In this document: piece after piece, positions 47,777 through 58,100 of the stretch
Layout of the letters: the number at the start of each line of letters is the position of its first letter
Position numbering within the stretch: position 1 is the stretch's first letter
NCBI RefSeq assembly: GCF_051020765.1
Contig: NC_134942.1
Span: forward strand, 1,984,001 to 2,048,000
Origin: Lasioglossum baleicum
Taxonomy: Eukaryota > Arthropoda > Insecta > Hymenoptera > Halictidae
Direction of reading: 5' to 3'
DNA length: 64,000 nucleotides
The notes under the pieces: generated by a model
Seen by the model: only the letters and a program-made list of their open reading frames with translations
The model's database searches: none
What the model was told of the DNA's origin: nothing
Position numbers and translations under genes: made by a program

Positions 47777-47993
47777 CATAGACATATAGAGATAGACTGC
47801 GCGGCCTGTACGAAGCGCTGAAGCCCACAATGGCGGCAAAAAACAAAAATAAAACATCAATAAATACATCAATTAGAAAGAGAGCGCTATGGACCCCGGC
47901 TAATGCTCTCTCTCTCACTCTTTGTACCGCGCGCCGCCATTGTGGGCTTCAACTCGCCCATAAGACGGCGCAGTCTATCTCTATATGTCTATG
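47777..47993. mobile_element. hAT-type MITE family B, copy 1
   Basis: 217 bp flanked by a perfect 8-bp duplication GTTTTTCC (47769-47776 and 47994-48001). Ends are inverted repeats CATAGACATATAGAGATAGA; subterminal AGCCCACAATGGCGGC is opposed by GCCGCCATTGTGGGCT. Part of the left arm present in the copy at 53458 is missing here. Lies upstream of RAE1. Confidence 0.93.
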
Positions 47994-48237
47994 GTTTTTC
48001 CATGCATTTGATGCGAATGAATCAAACATGGCTGCCCCCATGAGTGAATATGTTTTTTTTTTCAAAGCCATGTTTCTCAAAAACTGTGCGTATAGGAGCA
48101 AAATTAAGGACAGATTCGGAATCAGCGCAAGAAACTCTATAAGAAGGGCCCAACAGTATATTGAAAATAAATAATTATATGATTTGATATGATTCGAGCC
48201 TATAAGAATAAAAAGTAATGAAACTATTAACACTAAA

Positions 48238-48306
48238 GGTTCGCATGGCTCAGCGAGGAAACCATCATGAAGTTCCATCCAGAGTTCGAATCCCGCACAA
48301 CTGCAT
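48238..48306 (+). repeat. tRNA-derived fragment (possible SINE remnant)
   Basis: TGGCTCAGCGAGG resembles a Pol III A box and AGTTCGAATCCC a B box, 35-40 bases apart as in tRNA genes. The flanking bases do not pair into an acceptor stem and the T stem is poor, so it is not a working tRNA. It may be a tRNA-derived SINE or pseudogene. Confidence 0.3.
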
Positions 48307-48641
48307 AAAAATTTCTAACTTTGTAATAAGGTTTTTTCGAAGACAAGTGGTATATTCTCTCAAACAGTGTATGAAAGTAGTAATATACATATAGATTCTA
48401 ATTTTTTTAATAACTTTTTCTTAAATTTGAAGATTTTTTGTGCGTCTGAAAAAGATGCATAAAAGATGCCTGAAAGACCTGTGAGAGATATCTTTAAGTC
48501 TCCCAGAACTTACGTCTTGCGACAGGTATCCTGCACATATCCTGTAGCCTCAAGTGATGGACCAGCACCATCAACACCATCAACAAGCAGCTCTTCGTCT
48601 CCATTGGTTCCCAGACAGCCAAAATCCTTGATTGTGTCCAG

Positions 48642-50586
48642 GCCACAAATGCGCGTGTGGGCTCGTAGTGTTCCCCTGGACACAATCTTGGCACATGATG
48701 TCGTTGCCACAATCCGGGATATCGTGCCCAGATTAACGATCGGGCCGTTGTAAGATGGCAGCACATAGCCGCACTAACTCTTCCTTTTTACTTATTTTGT
48801 ACGCATTCGAGGCGGGAAAATTAAATGATAGATTTTGTTTATTGTAGTATTTGTAGTAGTTTTCCTAGACTGCGGATCTTTATGCAAAATAAAAATTGTC
48901 TGCATCGATTGCAAGAGATAGAAACTAAATTGAATGTGACTCAGGGGAACGACCCACGGCCCACGAATATACCATCACTGGTCCCAAATCCCAAACAGTC
49001 CCAAACCTTAGCGGAAAAAACCGTTACGTTTATTACTCAGGTATAGATCGTGGGGGAGAAGTAAAAGAACGACTGGCGACGAGAGCCCTTGACGAAGGCT
49101 AAATAGGCATAGTGGCTCTGGAAGTCAATGCGAGCAGATCGAACTGCACAGCGTAGAACAGCTTAGTACCGAGTGGACTTTTCTTTTCGATATAGTTAGT
49201 TTAGGTTAGCTTAGTATCGTTAGATCTTAAATAAAGTATATTTAATTTTACGTTATCTTACCCTTGCAATCCTGGAAAAAGGAGATACTGGAACTGCAGT
49301 TACTCGAATTAATATTCGGACGTTCTAAAACAGACGAGAACTTTTTTAATATTGTACTAAATGATTTGAACTTTTTGGGGAGCTAGAGCAATTAGTTTAC
49401 TACAGGATGTGAAAACAAATTTTTTCAAAAATTGCAATTGATCGGAATTGTATGGAAAAATACTAAGAGTTGCATTTTACAACTTTTTTATGTGGGCCCA
49501 TATTGAAAAATTGAAAAATACGCTTCGTAGATCTGTGTCGACTAAACATATTTTGAAAATTTCGTCAAAATCGGTTAACGTTGCAATGAGCTACGTTTAA
49601 AACGTTTAAAAATGGTAAAAATCGCAGATTTTCAGCCTATATCGAAGAATTCTTACATCTTTCAAGGCCTGTCGTGTTTTTCCCGCATCAACCGATTTCG
49701 ATGAAACTTTCACAGTGCATATTATTTACGCAGGCCTAGAAAACGTACTTTTTAAATTTTCAATATAGGCCCGCACGAAAAAGTTGTAAAATGTAAGATT
49801 TAGTATTTTCTCTGCAATTCCGACCAAATGCAATTTTTGAAAAAATTTCTTTCCACATGATGTAGTAAACTAATTGCTCTAGCTCCCCAAAAAAGTTCGA
49901 ATCGTATAGTACAATATTAAAAAAGTTATCATCTTTTTTAGATCGTCCGAATATTAATTCGTGTAACTGTACGTATTAGGGGATAATTAATGTATTACTA
50001 GTTTATTGATTTATGTGTAGGTTTACTCTTAATGTAACTGTAAAGATAATGGAACGGCGAGGGGGGAAGAAGTAACATAAGGAAGAGATAACAAAAAGGA
50101 AGAGAGTGCCCTGTATAACTCACGGCATTCGGCACATTAGTGCGACTGTGCTGTGCTAACAAATAAGATTGTCACGCCTTCCTTTTTAAATGAAATAAAA
50201 TTTGATTCGTTTCTAATGAATATTTATGTGAGCATTATAAAATAAATGTAGCTTTTATATGACGAGAATTTTTTTTTGCATAAAAAAGTAACATTCAATT
50301 TAGTTTCTATCTCTTGCAATCGATGCAGACAATTTTTATTTTGCATAAAGATCCGCAGTCTAGGAAAACTACTACAAATACTACAATAAATAAAATCTAT
50401 CATTTAATTTTCCCGCCTCGAATGCGTACAAAATAAGTAAAAAGGAAGAGTTAGTGCGGCTATGTGCTGCCATCTTACAACGGCCCGATCGTTAATCTGG
50501 GCACGATATCCCGGATTGTGGCAACGACATCATGTGCCAAGATTGTGTCCAGGGGAACACTACGAGCCCACACGCGCATTTGTGGC
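48642..50586. repeat. Inverted duplication with 296-bp arms
   Basis: Left arm 48642-48937 and right arm 50291-50586 are equal in length. By eye they are identical but for one base (GATTTTGTTT against GATTTTATTT). The 1353-bp spacer includes LTR-like stretches with AATAAA (49230-49236) and a second, older foldback element (49297-49969). Each arm includes a family C terminus (GACTGCGGATCTTTATGCA). Short open frames in the arms mirror each other and have no family resemblance. Confidence 0.93.
49297..49969. mobile_element. Foldback-type element with long TIRs
   Basis: 673 bp inside the spacer of the larger inverted duplication. Its ends CAGTTACTCGAATTAATATT and AATATTAATTCGTGTAACTG are inverted. 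The similarity continues for roughly 290 bp per arm (for example GGGGAGCTAGAGCAATTAGT opposite ACTAATTGCTCTAGCTCCCC) with many mismatches, so it is older than the surrounding duplication. No transposase is seen. Confidence 0.8.
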
Positions 50587-50784
50587 TTCGACCCGCTTGG
50601 TTGTCTGGGTTGGATTGGAAAATTTCCAAAGTAATAAAATATAACTAATATTATAAAGTATGATTAGAGTAAAAGTTGCTTTCATTGTGTTATGCATATA
50701 ATAAATTTATATTATTTATATTAATATGTATTACAGGTCAGCCTAAAAAGAGACGAGTGGAAGTAATTTTAGAAAATCACATTG

Positions 50785-50890
50785 CTGGCGCTGAGAGGGA
50801 AATTTTTATATAAAGCGTAACGTTTAGGCACCGTTTAGGTCAAAGCCGTGTATTTCATATACATATATTTTATTCAGGCACGATATACAC
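50785..50890. repeat. LTR-like repeat fragment, copy 1
   Basis: Shares GGCGCTGAGAGGGAAATT, TATAAAGC, TAACGTTTAG, TCAAAGCC and GTATTTCATATAC with 53790-53905. The presence of a TATA-like motif and similar downstream order suggests terminal repeats of the same retroelement, but no internal region is seen. Confidence 0.5.
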
Positions 50891-50938
50891 ATACCATATG
50901 TATTTATATACAAGATAAGTTCTTGCTTAACTAAGAAG

Positions 50939-51069
50939 CTAGCTTATTAATCTTAATACCTGCTGTACTATAAACTCTAAATTATCATCGTTATTTGTCA
51001 CTTCTAAGTCCCATGTATTTAAGTCATCCAAATTACATTCAGTTTCTGAATCATCGATACCTGCATCAA

Positions 51070-51110
<41 letters not shown>

Positions 51111-52096
51111 CATTTTTAGAATTTTGAAATTAAAAGAAATATATATTGCATAATGCAGTACATTACAACATTTGTTTACCTGTCACAAAAGTCCAGCCAC
51201 GTTTTTTTCTGATAACATCATCCGATATGATACGAATTGTTTTACATATACCTTGAAAATTTTGCACGAACCATTGAATATCGGTTTTCCTTCTTACATC
51301 GCTCACTATCCATATTGATTTGTCGTATGCTGAACATTATATATTAACGTTATATGCATATGATGTATACATTATATGTTATTATTAGACTGCGGATCTT
51401 TATGCATTTATGAAGAATTTTGTTGGGCGAAATATAAAACAGTAAAAGTTTTAAAAAACTCAAGAATGCTGTAATGTTGCCTTTAATGTAACAAAGTCGT
51501 TAAGGGATAAAATCAACTTTTATGTTATTCCTGCTTCTCGCAATCAATGCAAAACATTTTTATTTTGCATAAAGATCCACAGTCTATATTGTATAGTTAT
51601 TATGATTTTCCCAGAAAAAGAAGTCTTCAATGAAAATAGCGGGGAGTTAAAACGTTTTACCATTATACATATCTATGGCTGCACGACAAAAATAGCCATA
51701 ATCTTGCTTTCTAATGTCTTCTCCCCATTTGGCCATTTCAAGACGATAACTTTCTTTATATTTTCCATCTCCCAATAGGCCATCGATATCAAGATTCAAG
51801 GATATAGCCCAATGAGATTTGATTGGTCCTGATAACCTAAGGATAACACTATCGGATCCAATCCTGGAACAAATATATATACATATACATATATGTATTT
51901 AGCATCAATCACGTAAACTCAATTATTGCCTATTACGACTGGTACAACTAAGAATGCCTTACCTTTCCTGTAATATATTTGTAATAAAATCCTTTCCAGA
52001 CTTTCTTTTACCACTAAATAACAAAATTACTCGCGGATTTAAAGAATTTTTAAGATTTATTGAACAGGGCTTACGTAGAACATCTTCGGCCGCCAT
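50939..52096 (-). CDS. Pmvk: Phosphomevalonate kinase
   Basis: Animal-type phosphomevalonate kinase: phosphorylates mevalonate-5-phosphate to the diphosphate in the mevalonate pathway (precursor of juvenile hormone and prenyl groups in insects). Minus-strand exons: 52096-51963, 51863-51661, 51329-51180 and 51060-50939, in phase, 202 residues (human 192). ATP-binding loop SGKRKSGKD at 28-36, then [25 protein letters not shown] and [15 protein letters not shown], all close to the human enzyme. The donor after exon 2 is placed at AATG|GTAAAA because an earlier GTATAA would break the frame. Intron 2 contains a family C MITE. RpL29 lies 450 bp upstream on the same strand. Confidence 0.95.
51388..51584. 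mobile_element. MITE family C copy in PMVK intron 2
   Basis: 197 bp between TA dinucleotides, with ends GACTGCGGATCTTTATGCAT and TTTTGCATAAAGATCCACAG. The right half (CTCGCAATCAATGCAAAACA) resembles the arm at 50308-50345, linking it to the big inverted duplication. Confidence 0.85.
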
Positions 52097-52547
52097 TTTG
52101 AAGTCGAGTCACTAAATAGAATAAATTATTAAAATCTGCTTATCTTTTTTTTCCAATGGCATAAAACTATAGTTGTGTAACACATTCGACTAAACAATGA
52201 CATGTCCTATTTATTGTTAGATACACGAAATTCTATAATAAAAAGAAATTCGATTTACATTTTTCTACTTTCTTGCAACATTAAATCTACGATTGTTTAC
52301 TTTTCCCGTTGACGTAGTCTTTTGACTTGAAATGACAACACTTGACATTTAGTGTTTTTGACACTATAACTCTACAATTTTCTGAACATATCAAAGTTTA
52401 ACATGTTTTATTTATTTGCATATTTCGAATGACAATACATGAAATTACGTTTGGTTAACGGCACTAGCGATTGCGGAGACACATTAAAAAGAAAGAAAGA
52501 AAGAAATAACTGAGTTTTTATTATAATATGCTCATCTATACAAAAAC
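52097..52547. other. PMVK promoter side and RpL29 3' flank
   Basis: AT-rich. TTTATT at about 52517 is an AATAAA on the minus strand for RpL29. A short AAGA run lies at 52489-52505. No further gene. Confidence 0.5.
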
Positions 52548-53012
52548 TTATTTCTTAGTTTCACGAAGCTCTTTACGTTTTGCTGCTCTCTTTAGTTGCT
52601 CTTTTGGTTTCAAGTTGTGCTTCTTTGCAAATCGTTGATTTCTCAGGAACTTTAAGTCCATCTGAAAAATTGGATTTACAACATGAAAACGAGAATTTAT
52701 AAATGTATTTGACAATACACAGTCTCAAATCAAAATTGCACTAAACGATACAAACACAAAGTCACCTAGTGTTATAGTAACAGTTTGTGTCTACGTAAAA
52801 TGGTGTTTTTTAAAAAAATAATTACTTACACCAAGCGTAGACTCATGCCTATAGCGTTTTGGTTTTTTAATACCATTCCGATGTGCTTTACGATCTATAC
52901 ACCAACAAAGTATGCGGGGTTACGTTTAATATGTAATATAATATCAATATTGTACACATTTTTTGTTATACTCACTTTGATTGTGGTTAGTATGATTCTT
53001 GGATTTCGCCAT
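52548..53012 (-). CDS. RpL29: Large ribosomal subunit protein eL29
   Basis: Very basic 71-residue protein of the 60S subunit surface. Three minus-strand exons: 53012-52976, 52894-52830 and 52661-52548. The start MAKSKNHTNHNQNRKAHRNG is the invariant eL29 N-terminus, split after NHNQ. The third exon encodes the KFLRNQRFAKKHN block and a Lys/Arg tail ending TKK. The length matches insect eL29. The TAA stop is at 52550-52548. Short exons meant the gene is easily missed, but the phase and sequence match leave little doubt. Confidence 0.96.
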
Positions 53013-53457
53013 GTTTTCCTATTATGCAATCTAAAAGAAATAACGACTTTTAAATACACAGAAATATTTTCAAGAATAACATGCTAAATATATATATATA
53101 GGTTAGGTGCGCCCTCGAGTAGAATTAAATATATTCTTTATATTTATATTATTGAAGAAGAATATAAAATACTGTTACAGAATATATTTCTGAAAATTTT
53201 GGTACCAATTTATCAATTGTATTGAAATAAGTACTAAACAGATTACACGGATATAAATCGATCAAATTCTTTGTGATATATGTACACTTACAACTGCTTA
53301 CAACACGACCATTTACGTTCACGCCAGTTCACGCACGTTCACTGCATTCACTGGTTCACGGTGGCGGCGGCGCAGCCGCAGGGGGCAGGGGGTGTCGACC
53401 AGTGTCGACCACGGACCTAAGGAGTGACAATGACTGACAATCAGTGCTTCTGTAGCG
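53013..53457. promoter_or_regulatory. RpL29 upstream region
   Basis: AT-rich next to the gene, then a GC-rich patch at about 53355-53420 (GGCGGCGGCGCAGCCGCAGG) with a GTGTCGACCA repeat. The RpL29 promoter must lie here, but no start element is resolved. Confidence 0.35.
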
Positions 53458-53709
53458 CATAGACATATAGAGATAGACTGCGCGGCCTGAACGAAGCGCT
53501 GAAGCCCACAATGGCGGCGTGCGAGAGAGAGAGAGCATTAGCCGGGGTCCATAGCGCTCTCTTTCTATATGATGTGTCGACACATCAATTAGAAAGAGAG
53601 CGCTATGGACCCCGGCTAATGCTCTCTCTCTCACTCTTTGTTCCGCGCGCCGCCATTGTGGGCTTCAACTCGCCCATAAGACGGCGCAGTCTATCTCTAT
53701 ATGTCTATG
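53458..53709. mobile_element. hAT-type MITE family B, copy 2
   Basis: 252 bp, nearly a complete palindrome centred on about 53583 (TGTGTCGACACA). Perfect 8-bp target duplication CTGTAGCG (53450-53457 and 53710-53717). Ends CATAGACATATAGAGATAGA inverted. It keeps the left-arm GAGAGCATTAGCCGGGGTCC that copy 1 lost. Confidence 0.95.
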
Positions 53710-53789
53710 CTGTAGCGTGACCCGCACGTTGACCGTTGATCACGCGAACATAGTTACGATAGCGTTACCGCAATATAGGTTCGATTAAT

Positions 53790-54140
53790 GGCGCTGAGAG
53801 GGAAATTGGAATATAAAGCAGAGAGTATATCTGTATAAAGCATAACGTTTAGATCAAAGCCGCGTATTTCATATACGCATATATTCTTTATTCGGGCACG
53901 ATAGCTTAGGCTTAGAATAAGAAGGTAAACAAGAGGTTTCCGCAGAGATCCTTGACGAAACCAGATGGACGAGACTAATCGAGGAATTTGGGTAAAGTCG
54001 TGTAACTCTTGGAGGAGCTTCTCCAATTTCGCATAAATAGGCAGTCGAAGTCTAGAATCGGTCAAGGACGGGAAGTCGTAAATTCTCAGTCAAGGACCTC
54101 TTGGAACTCCCTCGGACCTCTCTCTCGCTCGGTCCCACGA
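53790..54140. repeat. LTR-like repeat fragment, copy 2, and flank
   Basis: Resembles 50785-50890 over its first ~115 bp, with TATAAAGC and TTTATTCGGGCACGATAG. It continues into sequence with CTTGACGAAAC and GTCAAGGAC direct repeats before meeting the palindromic element at 54147. No coding region. Confidence 0.45.
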
Positions 54141-54146
54141 TCTATA

Positions 54147-54502
54147 CAGGGTGTCCCAAAATTCGTGAAAATCCCGAAAGGGGGTGGTTCCTGAGACCAT
54201 TTCAAGCGACATTTTCCTTTGCAAAAATGTTATCCGCGGCTTTGTTTAGGAGTTATTAACGAAAAACACGGACCAATCAGAGCGCGACCTAGACGCGAGT
54301 TGCCACAGTCGACCAATAGACAGTTGGCGCGCCGGGCCGACTGTGGCAACTCGCGTCTAGGTCGCGCTCTGATTGGTCCGTGTTTTTCGTTAATAACTCC
54401 TAAACAAAGCCGCGGATAACATTTTTGCAAAGGAAAATGTCGCTTGAAATAGTCTCAGGAACCACCCCCTTTCGGGATTTTCACGAATTTTGGGACACCC
54501 TG
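54147..54502. mobile_element. Palindromic MITE, 356 bp
   Basis: Nearly perfect inverted repeat of about 155-165 bp per arm, ends CAGGGTGTCCCAAAATTCGT and its inverse, flanked by TA (54145-54146 and 54503-54504). The only asymmetric piece is a short centre near GACCAATAGACAGTTGGCGC. One visible arm difference is AGACCATTTCAAG against CTTGAAATAGTCT. No coding capacity. Confidence 0.93.
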
Positions 54503-54504
54503 TA

Positions 54505-55166
54505 TTTATTTTTCCTTTACATTACCCCAGACAACCAGGGCTGCAACGGGCAGCAATGTCGCGTTTTGGATCCCTGCTGCCGCGAAGCTGCACGGAGCAG
54601 ACTTTTAAAAAATTGGTATGATTTGATTCTGAAAAATGAATGTATAACATGTGTATTTCTGTATATTTTGTATCTCGTAGGACACGTCCTGAAGTCTTTT
54701 TGTCCGGAACAGATTGTTTCGGTACATTCCTGCCTCAAAGCGTCAGGGCCCTGGCCGCTCTGCTGCGTCATTCGTAGATACTGCATGGTATAGATACGCT
54801 GCTGTCCTGGCCGCGCATGCGCGAATAACGGTGGGTTCAATCGGAATCAATCGGAATTGATCGGAATCGGAAGTCAGTCAGTGGTCAGTGGTAGTTGGTG
54901 GTAGTGTTCATATATATTTACTATATCCATGAGTATAGTGCATATATGTACATTATTGTACATTGATATACATTATATGTATGTACATATTTACATATGG
55001 GGACGTGGACGGTGGACTGTGTTTTTATAAATCGGAGTCGGGTGCAATGTCGGGTGGACTCAGGTGGACTTTAGACTGATTCGAATTTTGCTGTCTCATT
55101 TCGAATGGTTAATATAAAGGCTTGAAATAAGCGAAAACACCATTTCTTAATTTGCCCACCGCAAAA
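54505..55166. promoter_or_regulatory. HSD17B4 upstream region
   Basis: No separate gene is recognised. Immediately upstream is a short tandem of ATCGGAAT (54840-54870) and TCAGTGGT repeats (54880-54900), then TA-rich DNA. A promoter for HSD17B4 is expected between about 54840 and 55150. Confidence 0.4.
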
Positions 55167-58100
55167 ATGACAAGAACAGGAGAGTTACGTTTCGACGGCC
55201 GTGTTGTTGTGGTGACAGGAGCAGGAGCAGGTAACGCGATTCACGTATCCTTACTATTTCATTATTATTATGTCAAATTTCCATTTGATTATTTAAATTT
55301 ACTGTTTAGGTTTGGGACGAGCATATGCTTTGCTTTTTGCTTCGAGGGGTGCCAGTGTTGTCGTTAATGATTTAGGTGGTGGAAGACATGGCGACGGAAG
55401 AAGTACCAAAACTGCAGATATGGTTGTCGAAGAAATCAAAAGAAATGGTTGTGTATATGTTCTGAAAACCTAATGAAATAACTCGATTTATAGTTAAGTT
55501 TGAATGGATATATACGTTGCGCTCGACATAGATAAATAGTTTGAATATTTTTACAATTTTTGTGCTCTGTGTTACTTCCGATGCAAATTCTTATTATGAA
55601 AAAGGTAATCTTATAAAGCAGGTCTGGGCAACGCAAGTCCGTGGAACAGATATGACTACTTCTCTCCTTCTCTTGCGGAGAAGGCGAGAAATAGCTGCTT
55701 CTCTCCCTCCCGAAGAGGATAGCGGCAACATATGTTCCACGGACCAGCATCGCCCAGGCCTGTCATAAAGTAACGTCGATAAAGACGTATAAAATTTTAC
55801 AGAAAACTTTGAATGATTTAATACTAACTATATTAAAGAAAAAAGTAGAGAAACTAGAAAAAAATTATTTTTGATAAATGTTTTTCGTAATTTAAATTTA
55901 TTTACAGGTGGGAAAGCAGTTGCCAACTATAATTCTGTTCTTGATGGTGCAAAAATCATTGAAACAGCTATCGATTCTTTTGGGCGAGTGGACGTAGTTG
56001 TTAATAATGCTGGAATTTTAAGGGACAAATCGTTTGCTAAAATGACAGATACAGATTGGGGTATATCATTCTATTATTGATCATATTTGCTATTCTTCAA
56101 GATTTTATATATATATATATATATATATTTACTATATATATTTACTATATATATATTCTATTTGTTTTGCAGATTTAATACAAGATGTTCATTTAAAGGG
56201 AGCTTATAAAACTACTCAGGCTGCGTGGCCTTATTTTACTAAACAAAATTATGGTCGTGTGATAATGACATCAAGTAATAGCGGGCTATATGGAAATTTT
56301 GGGCAATCAAACTACAGCGCAGCAAAAATGGGCCTTATCGGTTTAGCTAATACATTAGCTATAGAGGGCAGGAAAAGAAACATATATACAAATGTAATAA
56401 TACCAACTGCTGCTTCTCGTTTAACAGAAGACATTATGCCACCGGGTGAATAATCAATTTTACATTATACCGTATGCCGTATATCCTATTATACACCTAT
56501 GTACATACATTGTACATACATAATGATACATTGTTATTTTTTAATTTGTGTCCGTATAGACTTTCTTGAGAATTTAAAACCTGAATTAATAGCCCCGGTA
56601 GTAGTCTGGCTATGTCACGAAAAGAGTACAGAAAATGGTTCTATTATTGAGTCTGCGTTAGGATGGGCTGGAAAATGTAAGTACATGAAATGTAATTATT
56701 TGAATAATTTTGAAATTTTGAATTTATGGTATTAATTTATGGCTCGCGATTTGATTTTTCAGGTCATCTAGTTCGTGCATCGGGATCCACTTTAAGGCAA
56801 AGTTTGACCAAAAATGTCACTCCAGAAGATGTTGAACAAAACTGGACAGCTGTTACTAACATGTCATCCGCTAAACATTTCGATAGCATAGAGGTGTATA
56901 TCAAATATTTTCTACGTTAGACAATTAAATGAAGTGAAATTGTTGTATATCCGATATGCATTTTTTAGCATGTAACGGGGCAGTTTATGACTGCGATAGA
57001 AGAAATGAAATCTGGAAGTTCAGCACAGGTAATTCAAGTATTATTTTTTCGCGAAAAATGAGTAATAATATTGTTTATTACGATCCCTTCATCTTTCAGG
57101 ATAATAGCCTGACGCATACTTACAGTACTCGAGACACGATATTATATGCATTGGGAGGTATGATCTAATCATTCTATTAACTACTGAATAATATGCAATA
57201 ATAATGTGATTGTGATATGATTTTTGTAGTCGGTGCTACGGTACAAGAACAGTCCGATTTGCGTTATCTGTACGAGAATCATGAAAACTTTGCTGTAATA
57301 CCTACATTTTATGTTCTCCATGGTCCAATGTTTGTAATGTCTTCTAAAATATTCGAAAATGGTTTACCTGGAATCCAACTAGACCCAACGAAGGTAATAA
57401 CTTTATTGTGTAAATGGTTTCTTGGTTTGTGTTTATCGATTTATCGATTTATCGAGTATTATCGTGATTATAGATGCTGCACGGAGAACAATACTTTCAA
57501 GTTTATAAATCAGTACCAACAGAAGCTACTGTACAAACACAATTTAAACTTTTAGATGTACTTGATAAGGGATCAGGAGCTGTATTTGTAATACAACGTA
57601 TGTAAATGTTGTTATTTTAATTTGTTTCTTTCTTTTTTTTTTGCGTGGATAAACGAAAGAAAGTGATTTTAATTTAATTTGTTGCAGACGAAACATTCGA
57701 TTCCGTTTCTGGTGATAAATTGTCTACAGGACAGATGTCAGTGTTTGCAGTTGGAAGCGGTGGATTTCAAGGAAAACGAACATCTTCCAACATTGTGCCA
57801 ACGATTGAACCGCCTAATCGGAAACCGGATGCAACGGTTACTCAACAAACTAGTTACGATCAGGTAATAAAAAGAAACATTGAATATTCGGAGTCAAGAA
57901 TCTGCTTGTTTTTAATTCTTATATGTATTAGCTTGTAACGTGATTCATATACATATTTAGGCAGCATTATACAGATTGAGTGGCGACACGAATCCTTTAC
58001 ACATAGATGCGAATATGGCAATGATCGGTGGTCACAAAAGACCAATTCTGCATGGCTTGTGTTCTTTTGGATTTTCTGTCCGTCATGTCCTTCAAACTTA

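Noticed and set aside
48466..48766. Ser/Pro-rich open frame and its antisense frame
   Set aside because: The 3' part is copied, inverted, at 50462-50644; it belongs to the inverted duplication and resembles nothing I know.
54219..54430. Matching 66-codon frames on both strands
   Set aside because: They are the same sequence read from the two arms of a palindrome.
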